Source: Lentisphaeria bacterium (GTDB lineage Bacteria; Verrucomicrobiota; Lentisphaeria; Oligosphaerales; Oligosphaeraceae). From it: a stretch of DNA of 64,000 nucleotides. The notes beneath the pieces are model-generated. The model worked only from the letters and a program-made list of their open reading frames with translations, ran no database searches and had not been told where the DNA came from. The stretch spans positions 1 through 64,000 of the forward strand of contig JAKSPB010000003.1 in assembly GCA_024405215.1 (NCBI GenBank), given 5' to 3'. This document shows, piece after piece, positions 24,001-32,747 of this stretch. Numbering within the stretch: the first letter of the stretch is position 1; each line of letters begins with the position of its first letter. Made by a program: the position numbers and the translations under genes.

Positions 24001-26433
24001 CTAGCCTTCGCGCAGCAGTTTCAGGAGTTCCTCCAGCGGCGTGGTTTCAATGGTGTCCGCCTCGGAAAGCAGGGTGTCCGCCAGGTCGCGCTTGCGTTTA
24101 TGCAGCGCTTTGATCTTGTCCTCGATGGTATTGGCGGTCTGCAGGTGGTAGATGGTGACTTTCTTGTTCTGGCCAAGGCGGTGCGCACGGTCGGAAGCCT
24201 GGTTCTCCACGGCTGGATTCCACCAGGAATCCAGGTGGATCACGTAGTCGGCCTGCGTCAGGTTCAGTCCCAGGCCACCTGCCTTCAGGCTGATCAGGAA
24301 GACCGGTACGTCGCCGTTCTGGAAATTCTCCACGGAAGCGGCGCGCTCCTTGGGAGTCCGGGCGCCGTCCAGGTATTCGTAACGGATCTCTTCGCTGTCC
24401 AAGGTCTCCCGGACGATTTCCAGGAATTTTACAAACTGGCTGAAGACAAGAACCTTGTGGCCATTCTGCAAAATTCTGCGAAGCAATTCCAGGAATGCCT
24501 CCAGCTTGGCGCCGGGAAGATTCTCGCCGCCCGTGACCAGACGGGGATGATCCACCGCCAGGCGGAGCTTCGTGATGCCGGCCAGGACGCGGATGTGACG
24601 CTGGCCTTCGCTTTCGTCGTGGGAATCCAGATCCGCCAGAATCTGCCTGCGCAGGTTGTCATAGAACTCACGCTCCTCGGTGGAGAGCTCCACGGCGTAG
24701 TCGATTTCTTCCTTGGGCGGCAGGTCGTTCAGGACCTGGTCCTTGCGGCGACGCAACAGGAACGGGCTGACGATGCCGCGGAGGTTCTTGGCCACATCCT
24801 GGTTGTTGTCGTGCTCGATGGGCGTGGCAAAGCGGTGCTGGAAATTTTCACGAGAGCCAAGCAGACCGGGGATGATGAAGTTGAAGATGCTCCAGAGTTC
24901 GCTCAGGTTGTTCTCCACAGGCGTTCCTGTGGTGACGACTCGGAAGTCAGCGTGGATTTCCAGTGCGGCCTGGGAACGCTTGGCGTGGGCGTTCTTGATG
25001 GCCTGCGCCTCGTCCAGCACCGCCACACGCCACTGGATCTTGCGGAAGGCCTGCTGTTCGCTTTGCAGCAGGCCGTAGCTGGCAATCAGCACGTGCCGCG
25101 GACCGAGTTTCTTGAAAGCCTCCGCGCGGTCGCCGGGGCCGAAGATCTCGCAGTGCAGGGAAGGCGCGAATTTCAGGAATTCCGCGTGCCAGTTCGCACA
25201 GACTGACGTGGGCGCCACAATCAGCGTCGGACCTTCGTCGGCTTTGGAAAGAATCAGCGTGATGGCCTGGACGGTCTTGCCCAGACCCATGTCGTCCGCT
25301 AGGCAGGCGCCGGCCTCGGCACTGTCCAGGCGGGACATCCAGGAGTATCCTTCCTCCTGGTAGGGACGCAGGGTGGCCTGCAAGGCATCCGGCACCTTTG
25401 GCGTAAGCATCATCGCGTTGTTGTAGTGCTGAATCCACTGGTTGGATTCCGGCGGTAGTTCGGCGCCGGGGAACTCGGCCAGGCTTTCCCCCAGGAACGG
25501 CATCAGGAAACGGCAGACCTGCAACTTGTTGCCGCTGCCGTCCCGTCCGCGCACGATTTCGCCCAGCCGGCTCAGGTCTTCCAGGCGCTTGCGCAGGGAT
25601 TCGGAGAGGGCGACCACTTGTCCGTCGGAGAGCGAAATGAAATGCTTGCGGTCTGAGACCGCTTGGATCAAGTCCGCCAGGGAGGCGGTTCCCTCGGAAT
25701 CTTCCAGATGGACTTCGCCTGTGACGGAGAACCAGGAGAGATAGCTTTGGGTATGCAGGGAAATGTTGCTCATGGAGAGCGTCCGATGGCAGACGAACTT
25801 CTGGTCGGACGGCCATTGGACATGGCATTTGTCCATCAGCCCCCGCAGCTGCAAGGTCAACTCGTAGCACGCCAACCCTTCCAGACTCCAGTGCCAGGGC
25901 GAAACGGGCGCCGTGCCCGCGAGTCTCTGGCAGGTCGCCACCAGTTCGTCGGCCTTGGCAATCTCCTGTTCCGGGTCGCGAACCATCCGGCGCGGGACAT
26001 CCCGGTCCTGGAAAATCAGTTCCCGCGGACCTTCGCCAGGCTGGTAGTACTGCCCTTCCTGGCCGAACGGGCGCACCATGAGTTCCACGCTCAGGCCGCG
26101 TTCCCGGGGAATCAGCTGGAGATACGGCATGGAATCGGTCTCGTATCTTTGCAGCTCTATGCCTTGCAGGGGTTCGTCGGAAATGACTCGGAAGTGGTGA
26201 ATGATCTGCTCCTGCACCGCCTGGTTTTCCGCCTCGGATTCCTCAGGAATCCGGAAGTCGCCGGCCAGGATCTCCCGCAGGCGCTTCAAGGCCAGATTGA
26301 ATTGATAGACACAGATCTGGTCGCCGCGCTCCAGCTTGACGACACAGTCGTCCGATGTCTTGGATTCCGGCAACAGGGCATATTGAAGCGCATCGTCCAC
26401 CCGGGATACTTGGATGACAGGCTCGACGCCCAC
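24001..26433 (-). CDS. SNF2-family helicase, C-terminal part (split gene)
   Basis: The motor part of a SNF2/Swi2 ATPase. Seen in order: a beta-rich SNF2-associated region (1-330), LRPYQEEGYSWM, Walker A DDMGLGKT, the DEAQ box VLDEAQAIKN, TGTPVENNLSELW, and the C-terminal RecA domain with KVLVFSQF, SLKAGGLGLNL and the DRAHRLGQ arginine-finger motif. It would move along or remodel DNA-protein complexes. The apparent GTG start at 26433 is artificial: the frame stays open back to the TGA at 26509-26511, and the 25 residues between (NHVNEALIGHPRIFLEG...) continue the protein. So this is the downstream half of a 1380-residue gene. It may still be made by re-initiation. Confidence 0.8.
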   Translation of the reverse strand: MGVEPVIQVSRVDDALQYALLPESKTSDDCVVKLERGDQICVYQFNLALKRLREILAGDFRIPEESEAENQAVQEQIIHHFRVISDEPLQGIELQRYETDSMPYLQLIPRERGLSVELMVRPFGQEGQYYQPGEGPRELIFQDRDVPRRMVRDPEQEIAKADELVATCQRLAGTAPVSPWHWSLEGLACYELTLQLRGLMDKCHVQWPSDQKFVCHRTLSMSNISLHTQSYLSWFSVTGEVHLEDSEGTASLADLIQAVSDRKHFISLSDGQVVALSESLRKRLEDLSRLGEIVRGRDGSGNKLQVCRFLMPFLGESLAEFPGAELPPESNQWIQHYNNAMMLTPKVPDALQATLRPYQEEGYSWMSRLDSAEAGACLADDMGLGKTVQAITLILSKADEGPTLIVAPTSVCANWHAEFLKFAPSLHCEIFGPGDRAEAFKKLGPRHVLIASYGLLQSEQQAFRKIQWRVAVLDEAQAIKNAHAKRSQAALEIHADFRVVTTGTPVENNLSELWSIFNFIIPGLLGSRENFQHRFATPIEHDNNQDVAKNLRGIVSPFLLRRRKDQVLNDLPPKEEIDYAVELSTEEREFYDNLRRQILADLDSHDESEGQRHIRVLAGITKLRLAVDHPRLVTGGENLPGAKLEAFLELLRRILQNGHKVLVFSQFVKFLEIVRETLDSEEIRYEYLDGARTPKERAASVENFQNGDVPVFLISLKAGGLGLNLTQADYVIHLDSWWNPAVENQASDRAHRLGQNKKVTIYHLQTANTIEDKIKALHKRKRDLADTLLSEADTIETTPLEELLKLLREG

Positions 26434-26508
26434 GCAGTGCAGTGCACGGTTGTCGCCGCCTTCCAGGAAAATCCGTGGATGGCCGATCAGCGCCTCGTTG
26501 ACATGGTT

Positions 26509-26511
26509 TCA
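26509..26511 (-). other. In-frame TGA interrupting the SNF2 gene
   Basis: The codon after ...DLQQRA is TGA; the same frame then continues without a stop for over 800 codons. TGA serves as a normal stop elsewhere in the window (for example the HPr and exbD genes), so a changed genetic code is unlikely. A point mutation, sequencing error, or programmed readthrough are the options. Confidence 0.85.
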
Positions 26512-28149
26512 GGCGCGCTGTTGCAAATCCGGCTGGAGCTTCATCATGTCTTCGGCCTCGCGCAGCACATCGCACGCATACTTGTCCTGCGGAGTCATTT
26601 CCACATTGAAGACATCATCGCTCTGCTCCGTGACTGCCGGGACCACCTCCCGATAGTCATGGGTGCGGTAGCCGGTGAAGCGGCGTCCTTTGGTCCATTT
26701 CCCGGAACGAGTGATATGCTGTTCAATGGGCTTCACGGTGATGATTCCGCGTTCCGTCAAATCCGTGTTGACAAACCACGCCAGGCGCGTGGAAGTGCGG
26801 TTGGGGAGCTCCTTCAGGGTCCGGCCTAGCTTGTTCAGACGCTCCACCCAGCTGTTTCGGGTCAGGACGCAGTCCAGCATGAAAGGCATCTTGCCTGTCT
26901 GGCCCTCGTGCCAGCGATTGCAGGCGGCAGACTGGTTGCGCAGGCGTTTCAGGAATTCATCGCATTCCTCCGCCAGCCAGTTGTAGCCGCCGGCGTGGGC
27001 GGCGGAGGCCGCAGTTTCCAGGAGAAGCCGCTGGCCGCCATCCAATGCGCCGGTTAGCCAATAGTGGGCCAGACAGGAGAAAACGTTGTTCAGGCGCTCC
27101 TCGGAATGCCATACGGGATGAAAGGGCGGGAGGTCCGGATTCGCCTTGACCTGGACGACTTGGTCCAGAAGCGTATAGACGACGCGATGCATGGTGTCGT
27201 CGCGCATGCCCGCCTGGGCGTACGTCTGCGCCAGCTGCAAGGAGGCGCTGGAGCCCTCGCGCAGCAGCGCCAGCACGCCGAAGATGCCGCTGATGGTGCG
27301 GAAGTATCCGTCATGGGCGTGGACATCCCGCCTGATCAGATCCAGGGCGTCCCGGAAGAAGTTGATGGACTCTTCGTCACGACCGGTAATAAACCGCAGC
27401 CACGCCACGCGGATCATGCGCGGTGCACGGCCCTGCGGCAGACGCTTCAGCAAATTCGGGACGATGTTCCAATCGCCGCACAGAATCGCGTAGTCCAGCA
27501 TGGCGGCGACAGCCAAGGGCATGGCGCTTTCCGACAGGCCGTAGCATTTTTCCGCCAAAGGGCGGACGGAGCGCAGCGACAGCATGGCGCCAGGAAGGAG
27601 CTTCCAGGCGCAGACCGTCAGGAAGGAATCAGGCAGGGCAAGCAGCCATTCTTCGTCTTCCTGGAAGAGGAAATCAAAATAGTTGGAGCGGTTGTATTCT
27701 TTTGGGAAAGAATCCCGCATCGTCACGAGGACTTGGTTCAGGAAGGCGGTGTTGGTGCTGAAGAATGCGTTGCGAATGTCGCGCTGGAGGTTTTCGCCAT
27801 TTGTCTCTCCGTGGGCGCCTACACTGGGGAGCGCACGGGAGATTGCCTCAGGCAGAATGGCATATTCCGGACGGGCAAGGATTCCACGCAGTTCTTCGGA
27901 GGACATGGGACGGGTCCGAAGGGTGTCGTTGGAAGATTGCAGAAGGTCGCCCGAAGCGAACAGCGGTTCCAGCAAGGCACCAATTTCTCCATCGGACATC
28001 CGGCTGAAAACCTCGAAATCGCCATGCCCCAGCAGCAATAGGACATTCTTCAAATCTGTCAGTGTCGCTGGATGGCCAATCGCCGCAAGGACATCAAACA
28101 AGATGCGGCTATGAACGGCATTCTGCGAATTCGTTTTTCTGGAAGGCAT
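26509..28149 (-). CDS. SNF2-family protein, N-terminal part (split gene)
   Basis: 546 aa, the upstream half of the gene that continues at 26508-24001. It contains no motor motifs. The first 110 residues look like a winged-helix-type region (ILFDVLAAIGHPATLTDLKN), then a long helical, TPR-like part. Such N-terminal extensions are known in large bacterial SNF2 proteins, where they are thought to recognise partners. ATG at 28149 is used, with GGAG upstream; TTG at 28167 is the alternative. Stop is a single TGA with full coding continuity beyond. Alone this product is unlikely to be an active ATPase. Confidence 0.75.
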   Translation of the reverse strand: MPSRKTNSQNAVHSRILFDVLAAIGHPATLTDLKNVLLLLGHGDFEVFSRMSDGEIGALLEPLFASGDLLQSSNDTLRTRPMSSEELRGILARPEYAILPEAISRALPSVGAHGETNGENLQRDIRNAFFSTNTAFLNQVLVTMRDSFPKEYNRSNYFDFLFQEDEEWLLALPDSFLTVCAWKLLPGAMLSLRSVRPLAEKCYGLSESAMPLAVAAMLDYAILCGDWNIVPNLLKRLPQGRAPRMIRVAWLRFITGRDEESINFFRDALDLIRRDVHAHDGYFRTISGIFGVLALLREGSSASLQLAQTYAQAGMRDDTMHRVVYTLLDQVVQVKANPDLPPFHPVWHSEERLNNVFSCLAHYWLTGALDGGQRLLLETAASAAHAGGYNWLAEECDEFLKRLRNQSAACNRWHEGQTGKMPFMLDCVLTRNSWVERLNKLGRTLKELPNRTSTRLAWFVNTDLTERGIITVKPIEQHITRSGKWTKGRRFTGYRTHDYREVVPAVTEQSDDVFNVEMTPQDKYACDVLREAEDMMKLQPDLQQRA

Positions 28150-28566
28150 AGATTTTCGTTTCTCCAAAAGACCAAAAGGGGCGGTTGGGTTACTATAATC
28201 CTCTCCGCCTCGTTTTCCTCTTTCTCTCTCATGGAAGATAGATGCTTTTGGAAGATAGATGCTTTTGCCATTGCCTCAAGTTTTTTGTTTTCAGGTAACT
28301 ATTCAGAAGGGAAGCTTGGAACCACGAATAGACACGAATAGACACGAATGGCTGGAGCAGGCAGGCGGTCCACAGGACCGCCTGCCTGCAAGGGCAATGT
28401 CTCCATTTGTGTTCATTCGTGTTCATTCGTGTTCATTCGTGGTTCAAAGCACCTTTTTTGAATAGTTGCGTTTTCAGAATTTATATGTTTTCTGTTCTTA
28501 TGTTATATGTTATATCCCGTTGAAAATGTTACCGTTGTGTTTAAAGTAACCCCATCGTCGAAAAAA
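28150..28566. other. Intergenic region with palindromic element
   Basis: The gap between two divergent genes. Most of it is the 171-bp inverted element at 28297-28467. The part 28200-28290 has a 12-base direct repeat (GATAGATGCTTTTG-like, at 28238 and 28254). The part 28470-28566 is AT-rich with TATATGTTATAT and likely holds the AraC gene promoter. No gene is supported; the small frames here read through the repeat. Confidence 0.55.
28297..28467. repeat. 171-bp palindromic element with 10-bp iterons
   Basis: The outer ends are AACTATTCA and TGAATAGTT. Inside, GGAACCACGAATAGACACG units on the left face GTTCATTCGT, three exact copies, on the right. The centre is a perfect 15-bp-arm hairpin, 28357-28371 and 28375-28389, with a three-base loop ACA. 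Similar CACGAAT-type inverted arrays are common beside four-helix-bundle and GxxExxY genes in other phyla, as I recall, but no such gene is next to this copy. Confidence 0.88.
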
Positions 28567-29397
28567 ATGGAACAATCTCAGATGACAACCTTGGATGAGT
28601 TTTGCAAGAGTTTCTCTAAGCAAATCTCAGGGCGACAAAAGTTTGCGTTGATCGAACAGCTGAAGCGCGAGGAGTTTGCCGATGCATTCAATCCCCACAC
28701 GCATACCGGCTGGGAGCTTCGTCTTCGTCCGGACAACGGGTGGGATGTCATCCCGCCGGAAACACTTCACAGCCAAAGGCATTGCATATACAGCCTGGAG
28801 GTTGATGTCCACCGTGTCATTCTCACCTATTGGGGAGGCGGTCTTCTGCTCAACAGAATGATTTCCAGTGAACTGGCGAACTACCATCAGGCGCCGGAGC
28901 TCTTTTTTCTCCTGCAGCGGAGCCGGGGGAATGTGCTTCTTGCCAGCCATCTCCTGTCCGCCGCCCTTCACTCTCTGCTGGAGGTGCTTCAGCGGCTTGC
29001 CCTTCAGCCGGAGGAGCGCCCGGGGCTCAATCTGGCGGACAAGGCGATGATCTACCTGCAGCACAGCTACTATCGCGCCAGTCTTTCCTTGGACGAAGTC
29101 GCGCAGGTCTTCGGGACTTCGCCGCAGAATCTGAATCGCGTCATGCGCCTGGCGGAGATGCCTTCCTTTCACGAATTTCTTCTGCAATTCCGCATGGAGC
29201 GCGCGGAGAAATTTCTGCAAACCGGTCGCTACACGGTCAAGGAGGTGGCGCGGATGACAGGATGGAACTCGCCGTTCTATTTCAGCAACTGCTTTCACAA
29301 GTACTTCGGTTGTCCGCCAAGCCTTTTCCGGGCAAAGGCGCGGAGTGAAGGGGCGGACAAGCCTGAGAACCTCTACCCAAATTCCATTTCCCGATGA
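28567..29397 (+). CDS. AraC-family transcription regulator
   Basis: About 276 aa. The N-terminal part (HTHTGWELRL, then VIPPETLHSQRH) resembles the cupin-like sensing domain of AraC regulators. Residues 180-262 form the two helix-turn-helix units: LSLDEVAQVFGTSPQNLNRV and YTVKEVARMTGWNSPFYFSN, ending in CFHKYFGCPPSLFR. It leads a glycan locus on the same strand and probably senses a sugar and controls that locus. ATG at 28567 is preferred; 28507 and 28582 are also in frame. The long upstream version begins in very AT-rich DNA. Confidence 0.85.
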   Translation: MEQSQMTTLDEFCKSFSKQISGRQKFALIEQLKREEFADAFNPHTHTGWELRLRPDNGWDVIPPETLHSQRHCIYSLEVDVHRVILTYWGGGLLLNRMISSELANYHQAPELFFLLQRSRGNVLLASHLLSAALHSLLEVLQRLALQPEERPGLNLADKAMIYLQHSYYRASLSLDEVAQVFGTSPQNLNRVMRLAEMPSFHEFLLQFRMERAEKFLQTGRYTVKEVARMTGWNSPFYFSNCFHKYFGCPPSLFRAKARSEGADKPENLYPNSISR

Positions 29398-29461
29398 ATT
29401 TTCCCAATCGTTCCGTTTGTTTCCCAAGTTCCCTCAACCCTAAACAAAAGGAGTAGAAAAA

Positions 29462-30187
29462 ATGCGCAGATGGTTTACCCTCATTGAATTGCTGGTCGTG
29501 ATCGCCATCATCGCGATCCTCGCCTCCATGCTTTTGCCCGCGTTGTCCAAGGCGCGCGCGAAAGCCCGGGAGATTGCCTGCATCAACAACCAGAAGAACC
29601 TCACTTTGATGCTGATGCTGTACCTTGACGACAGCAATGGCTGGATTGAGACCCACACCTGGGGATTCTGGCAGACGATGCGGTATCCGCAGGCGCCGAT
29701 GCACGATTACCTTCCCGCCGGCAAGATGGAAAAAAGCATCATCATGTGTCCCTCCGCCACCTATCGGGAAGCCGCTTCTTCCTGCTATGGCCAGGGAAAG
29801 CAGGATTGCTATCCGCCGGAACTGCGGCTTACGCTGACCATTGATGGCCAGAAGAATTACTTTGTCGATACGAAAGGCGCCCGCGTTCCCACCCACTCCG
29901 TTCTCAGCATCGACACCGGATGGAATCCGAAGACTGTCGGCTATGAGCAGGAAATGATGGGCGGAAACTGGTGGTGGTACTGCAATTCCGCCAACTACGG
30001 AAATGCCCGCGCGTGGCATACAACCGACAAGATCAACACCGGTTTCCTTGACGGCCATGTCGCCGCCTCCGCGCCGGGGGATTTCAATGACGCCATCATT
30101 GAAAGCACCGCCAAGGTGGCGGATCAGAGACTATACTACGTCAACGTGGACGGTGGTCTCAAGTGCTACGTCGCCACTGCAAAATAA
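29462..30187 (+). CDS. Type II secretion-like pseudopilin (prepilin-type protein)
   Basis: 241 aa. It begins [20 protein letters not shown], the class III prepilin signal: cleavage before Phe by a prepilin peptidase, Glu at +5, then a hydrophobic helix. The C-terminal end has [18 protein letters not shown], close to the H-X9-DG motif of the large pseudopilin-like families expanded in Lentisphaerae and Planctomycetes. Several Cys residues suggest disulfides outside the cytoplasm. AGGAG lies nine bases before ATG. It sits between the AraC regulator and a secreted glycosidase-like gene; such pairing suggests it helps export or surface display of the glycan enzymes, which is an inference. Confidence 0.88.
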   Translation: MRRWFTLIELLVVIAIIAILASMLLPALSKARAKAREIACINNQKNLTLMLMLYLDDSNGWIETHTWGFWQTMRYPQAPMHDYLPAGKMEKSIIMCPSATYREAASSCYGQGKQDCYPPELRLTLTIDGQKNYFVDTKGARVPTHSVLSIDTGWNPKTVGYEQEMMGGNWWWYCNSANYGNARAWHTTDKINTGFLDGHVAASAPGDFNDAIIESTAKVADQRLYYVNVDGGLKCYVATAK

Positions 30188-30195
30188 GAAAAGCT

Positions 30196-32745
30196 ATGAA
30201 ATTATCACTTACATTGGTTCTTGCGCTGCTGGGTCTGTCCATGCTGGGGGCGGATGCCAACCTTCTGAGCAATCCCGATTTCGAGGATGGTCTGCGTCAT
30301 TGGGGAATCAGCGAATGGTCTGGCAAACCGTACGAGGCTGACATTGCCGAGGACAAGTCCCAGGCCTGCCAAGGGGAATACGCTGCCAAGATCCAATGGA
30401 TTTCCGGCGGTGATAATTTCGTGCTTTCCCAGGAAGTCGCCTTGCCTGAAGCCCGGAATTACCTTCTGAGCTTTCAGGCAAAGGCCGCCGTCCAGCCTGG
30501 CGGCGACGCCACCTGCCATGTGACTTTGCGCTTCTTTGACGACCAGCGCAAAGCCATTGGCGACATGGTGCACAAGATATTCAACATCAACGAAAACTAC
30601 CAGCTGCTCCAATGGAGTTTCACTGCACCGGACGATGCCGTCAAGGCCATTGTCTGCCTACGCTGCCGTCGCATCACAACCTGGTTCGATAGCGTCAGAC
30701 TCGTGGGTTCCCGGGGGCTTTACTTGAAAAACGCCATGTTCTGGCCCCAGGAACGGCAGCTTGTCATGGAGTTGTTCAACAGCGACGACGGAAGATACGC
30801 CCAAGTCGAGGCCGAACTCCTGGGGCAGGACGCAAAATGGCAGGGTGTCTTCGATGTCCCGTCTCTTCAGACGACATATATCCAGGCCGATCTGCCGGAC
30901 CTGCCTCCAGGGAAATATCTGCTCAAGTGCAGCGCAAAGGGGTATCCGGAGATCACGGCTTCGCAGGAGCTGGTTCTTACCTCCTGCCGTACAGCCTGGC
31001 CGGCGCCATACGACGCGTTGAAAGTCCGCAACAACTTCGTGACGGAACTGCTGGTTGACAGGGCCCTGTCCATTACATCCGGCCAGGCGGTTCCTTTCCA
31101 GAATCCCCGGCGTGGATGGGTGAGGATCTGCTTCCACAGCGACAACGGAGTTTCTCTGGCGCTTGACCATCAGCCTCGCCTCATCAAGCCAGACGACGAG
31201 GCAATGCTCTTTCTGGACGAAGGAAACCACCGCATTGTCGGCGACCGGGACGCCACGCTGGACATCAGCATCACCACCATGGGAGAGTGCATTGCCAGCG
31301 AATACGAAACCAATCCTGTCCATATCAACCTTACTGATGTGAGCGGCAGCACCGGCATGAAGGAATTTCTCGGAAACTCCAACGTCGTGATGGAACGCTA
31401 TCCCAACAACAACGTTCTCGACCAGGACGCCGCGCCTGGCAGCGCGGCCGTGCGTCTCGCCACATGGCGCGCACAGGGACGCCACGCCATAACCAACGTC
31501 ACGCGCACCGGCTATGACTCCCGTTGGAAGGTGCGCCCGGAAGATACTGTCCAATTCTGGGGTACCCGCATTGGCATGAGGGAAATGGACGGCATCTCCA
31601 TTGACGAGTTCGGACGCGAAAGCGATGCCGAAAGCGCCTTCTACGCCCCCGCGGTGGAAGCGCTCACCAGCCGCTTCCCGGGAAGAACACTCTATGCCTA
31701 TACCTGCGCCGCATGGTATGCGCATGACAATACCAAAGCCCTGCGCAAGGCGCTTCTGGACAACCATCACGTCATCGCACCGGAACTCTACATGCGCGAA
31801 CAGGCCTCCGAGGCCCAGGCCAAACTCTACATCAGCGATTTCTTCAACTATCTGCGCCTGTGGGAAAAAGCAGAGCCATCCTCCTTGCCTGGCATCATCT
31901 GGACATACGGCAGCTGCGATGCCTACTTCGCAAACTATTGCCTGGATAATTTCGCGTCGGCAGACTACCGGGTGTTCCTTGATCTGCAGTTCTTCCTGGC
32001 GGCCAATGATCCGGAGTTGTGGGGGCTGCGCGGCGTCTGCCCGTGGATCATCCGCTATACCCGCAAGGATACGCTCCTCTGGACGGCGCGGCTGGTGCGT
32101 CACTATCTCATCGAGGGGAAACGGACGCTGCTTTCCCAAGAGTACGACTTGCATTACAATGGCGATTATCTCCGGAATCCGGATTTCGCCGATGGCCTGG
32201 CGTCCTGGCAGGTGCAGCCGGCCGCCGAAGAAACCGTCTTCACCCAGGCGGTGAAGGACTATGGCTTCAACCGCGGCACGCGCAACACGGCGCCGGATGG
32301 CGACACGGTTGTGGTGATGAAGCGCATTCCCGGAGAGGCGAACCGCATCACCCAGACGCTCCGCAACCTCAAGCCGGGTAAATTCTACGAGATCAATGTC
32401 CGCAGCTGTGACTACAATGCGCTGATTGACAACAACGCTCCGACCGCATTGCAGCTGTTGCCGCTCCGCCTGACACTCCAGGGCGCGGAAGTCCTGGCGG
32501 ACAAGTCCATGATCCATGTCTATCCGATTGCACAGAAAACCGGTCGTTCCGAAGGGCTTTGCGGCAATCACACCAACGTCGTCTTCAAGGCGACCGCGCC
32601 GACTGCCACGGTGGTCATCTCCGATGAAACGCCCAATCTGCCGCACCGGAATTTCCACGGCTTCGACTATGCGCCGGTCAATCCGGAGCTGCCGGCAATC
32701 GCATTCAATTTCGTGCAGGTGACTGAACTTCTGGAAGAATACTGA
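30196..32745 (+). CDS. Secreted glycoside-hydrolase-like protein with two CBM-like domains
   Basis: 849 aa. Signal peptide MKLSLTLVLALLGLSMLGA. Residues 20-160 (NLLSNPDFEDGLRHWG...) and about 660-849 (YLRNPDFADGLASWQVQPAA...) look like CBM4/9-type carbohydrate-binding beta-sandwiches. Between them, about 370-640, is an alpha/beta-barrel-like region with MDGISIDEFGRES, in which the acidic residues could be catalytic. I cannot place it in a numbered family. It follows the pseudopilin gene by eight bases and precedes a sialidase-like gene by two. A role in cutting host or plant glycans outside the inner membrane is likely. ATG at 30196 is chosen as it starts the signal peptide. Confidence 0.65.
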   Translation: MKLSLTLVLALLGLSMLGADANLLSNPDFEDGLRHWGISEWSGKPYEADIAEDKSQACQGEYAAKIQWISGGDNFVLSQEVALPEARNYLLSFQAKAAVQPGGDATCHVTLRFFDDQRKAIGDMVHKIFNINENYQLLQWSFTAPDDAVKAIVCLRCRRITTWFDSVRLVGSRGLYLKNAMFWPQERQLVMELFNSDDGRYAQVEAELLGQDAKWQGVFDVPSLQTTYIQADLPDLPPGKYLLKCSAKGYPEITASQELVLTSCRTAWPAPYDALKVRNNFVTELLVDRALSITSGQAVPFQNPRRGWVRICFHSDNGVSLALDHQPRLIKPDDEAMLFLDEGNHRIVGDRDATLDISITTMGECIASEYETNPVHINLTDVSGSTGMKEFLGNSNVVMERYPNNNVLDQDAAPGSAAVRLATWRAQGRHAITNVTRTGYDSRWKVRPEDTVQFWGTRIGMREMDGISIDEFGRESDAESAFYAPAVEALTSRFPGRTLYAYTCAAWYAHDNTKALRKALLDNHHVIAPELYMREQASEAQAKLYISDFFNYLRLWEKAEPSSLPGIIWTYGSCDAYFANYCLDNFASADYRVFLDLQFFLAANDPELWGLRGVCPWIIRYTRKDTLLWTARLVRHYLIEGKRTLLSQEYDLHYNGDYLRNPDFADGLASWQVQPAAEETVFTQAVKDYGFNRGTRNTAPDGDTVVVMKRIPGEANRITQTLRNLKPGKFYEINVRSCDYNALIDNNAPTALQLLPLRLTLQGAEVLADKSMIHVYPIAQKTGRSEGLCGNHTNVVFKATAPTATVVISDETPNLPHRNFHGFDYAPVNPELPAIAFNFVQVTELLEEY

Positions 32746-32747
32746 TC

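Noticed and set aside
26509-26511. Recoding of TGA as a sense codon in this organism
   Set aside because: TGA ends several well-defined genes here (HPr, exbD, the gene at 30196), so a global code change does not fit.
27064-28041. 325-aa plus-strand frame opposite the SNF2 N-terminal part
   Set aside because: It mirrors a real minus-strand gene with high third-position G/C; no domain and low-complexity content. The same applies to other long opposite-strand frames, for example 11624-14173 and 53137-54831.
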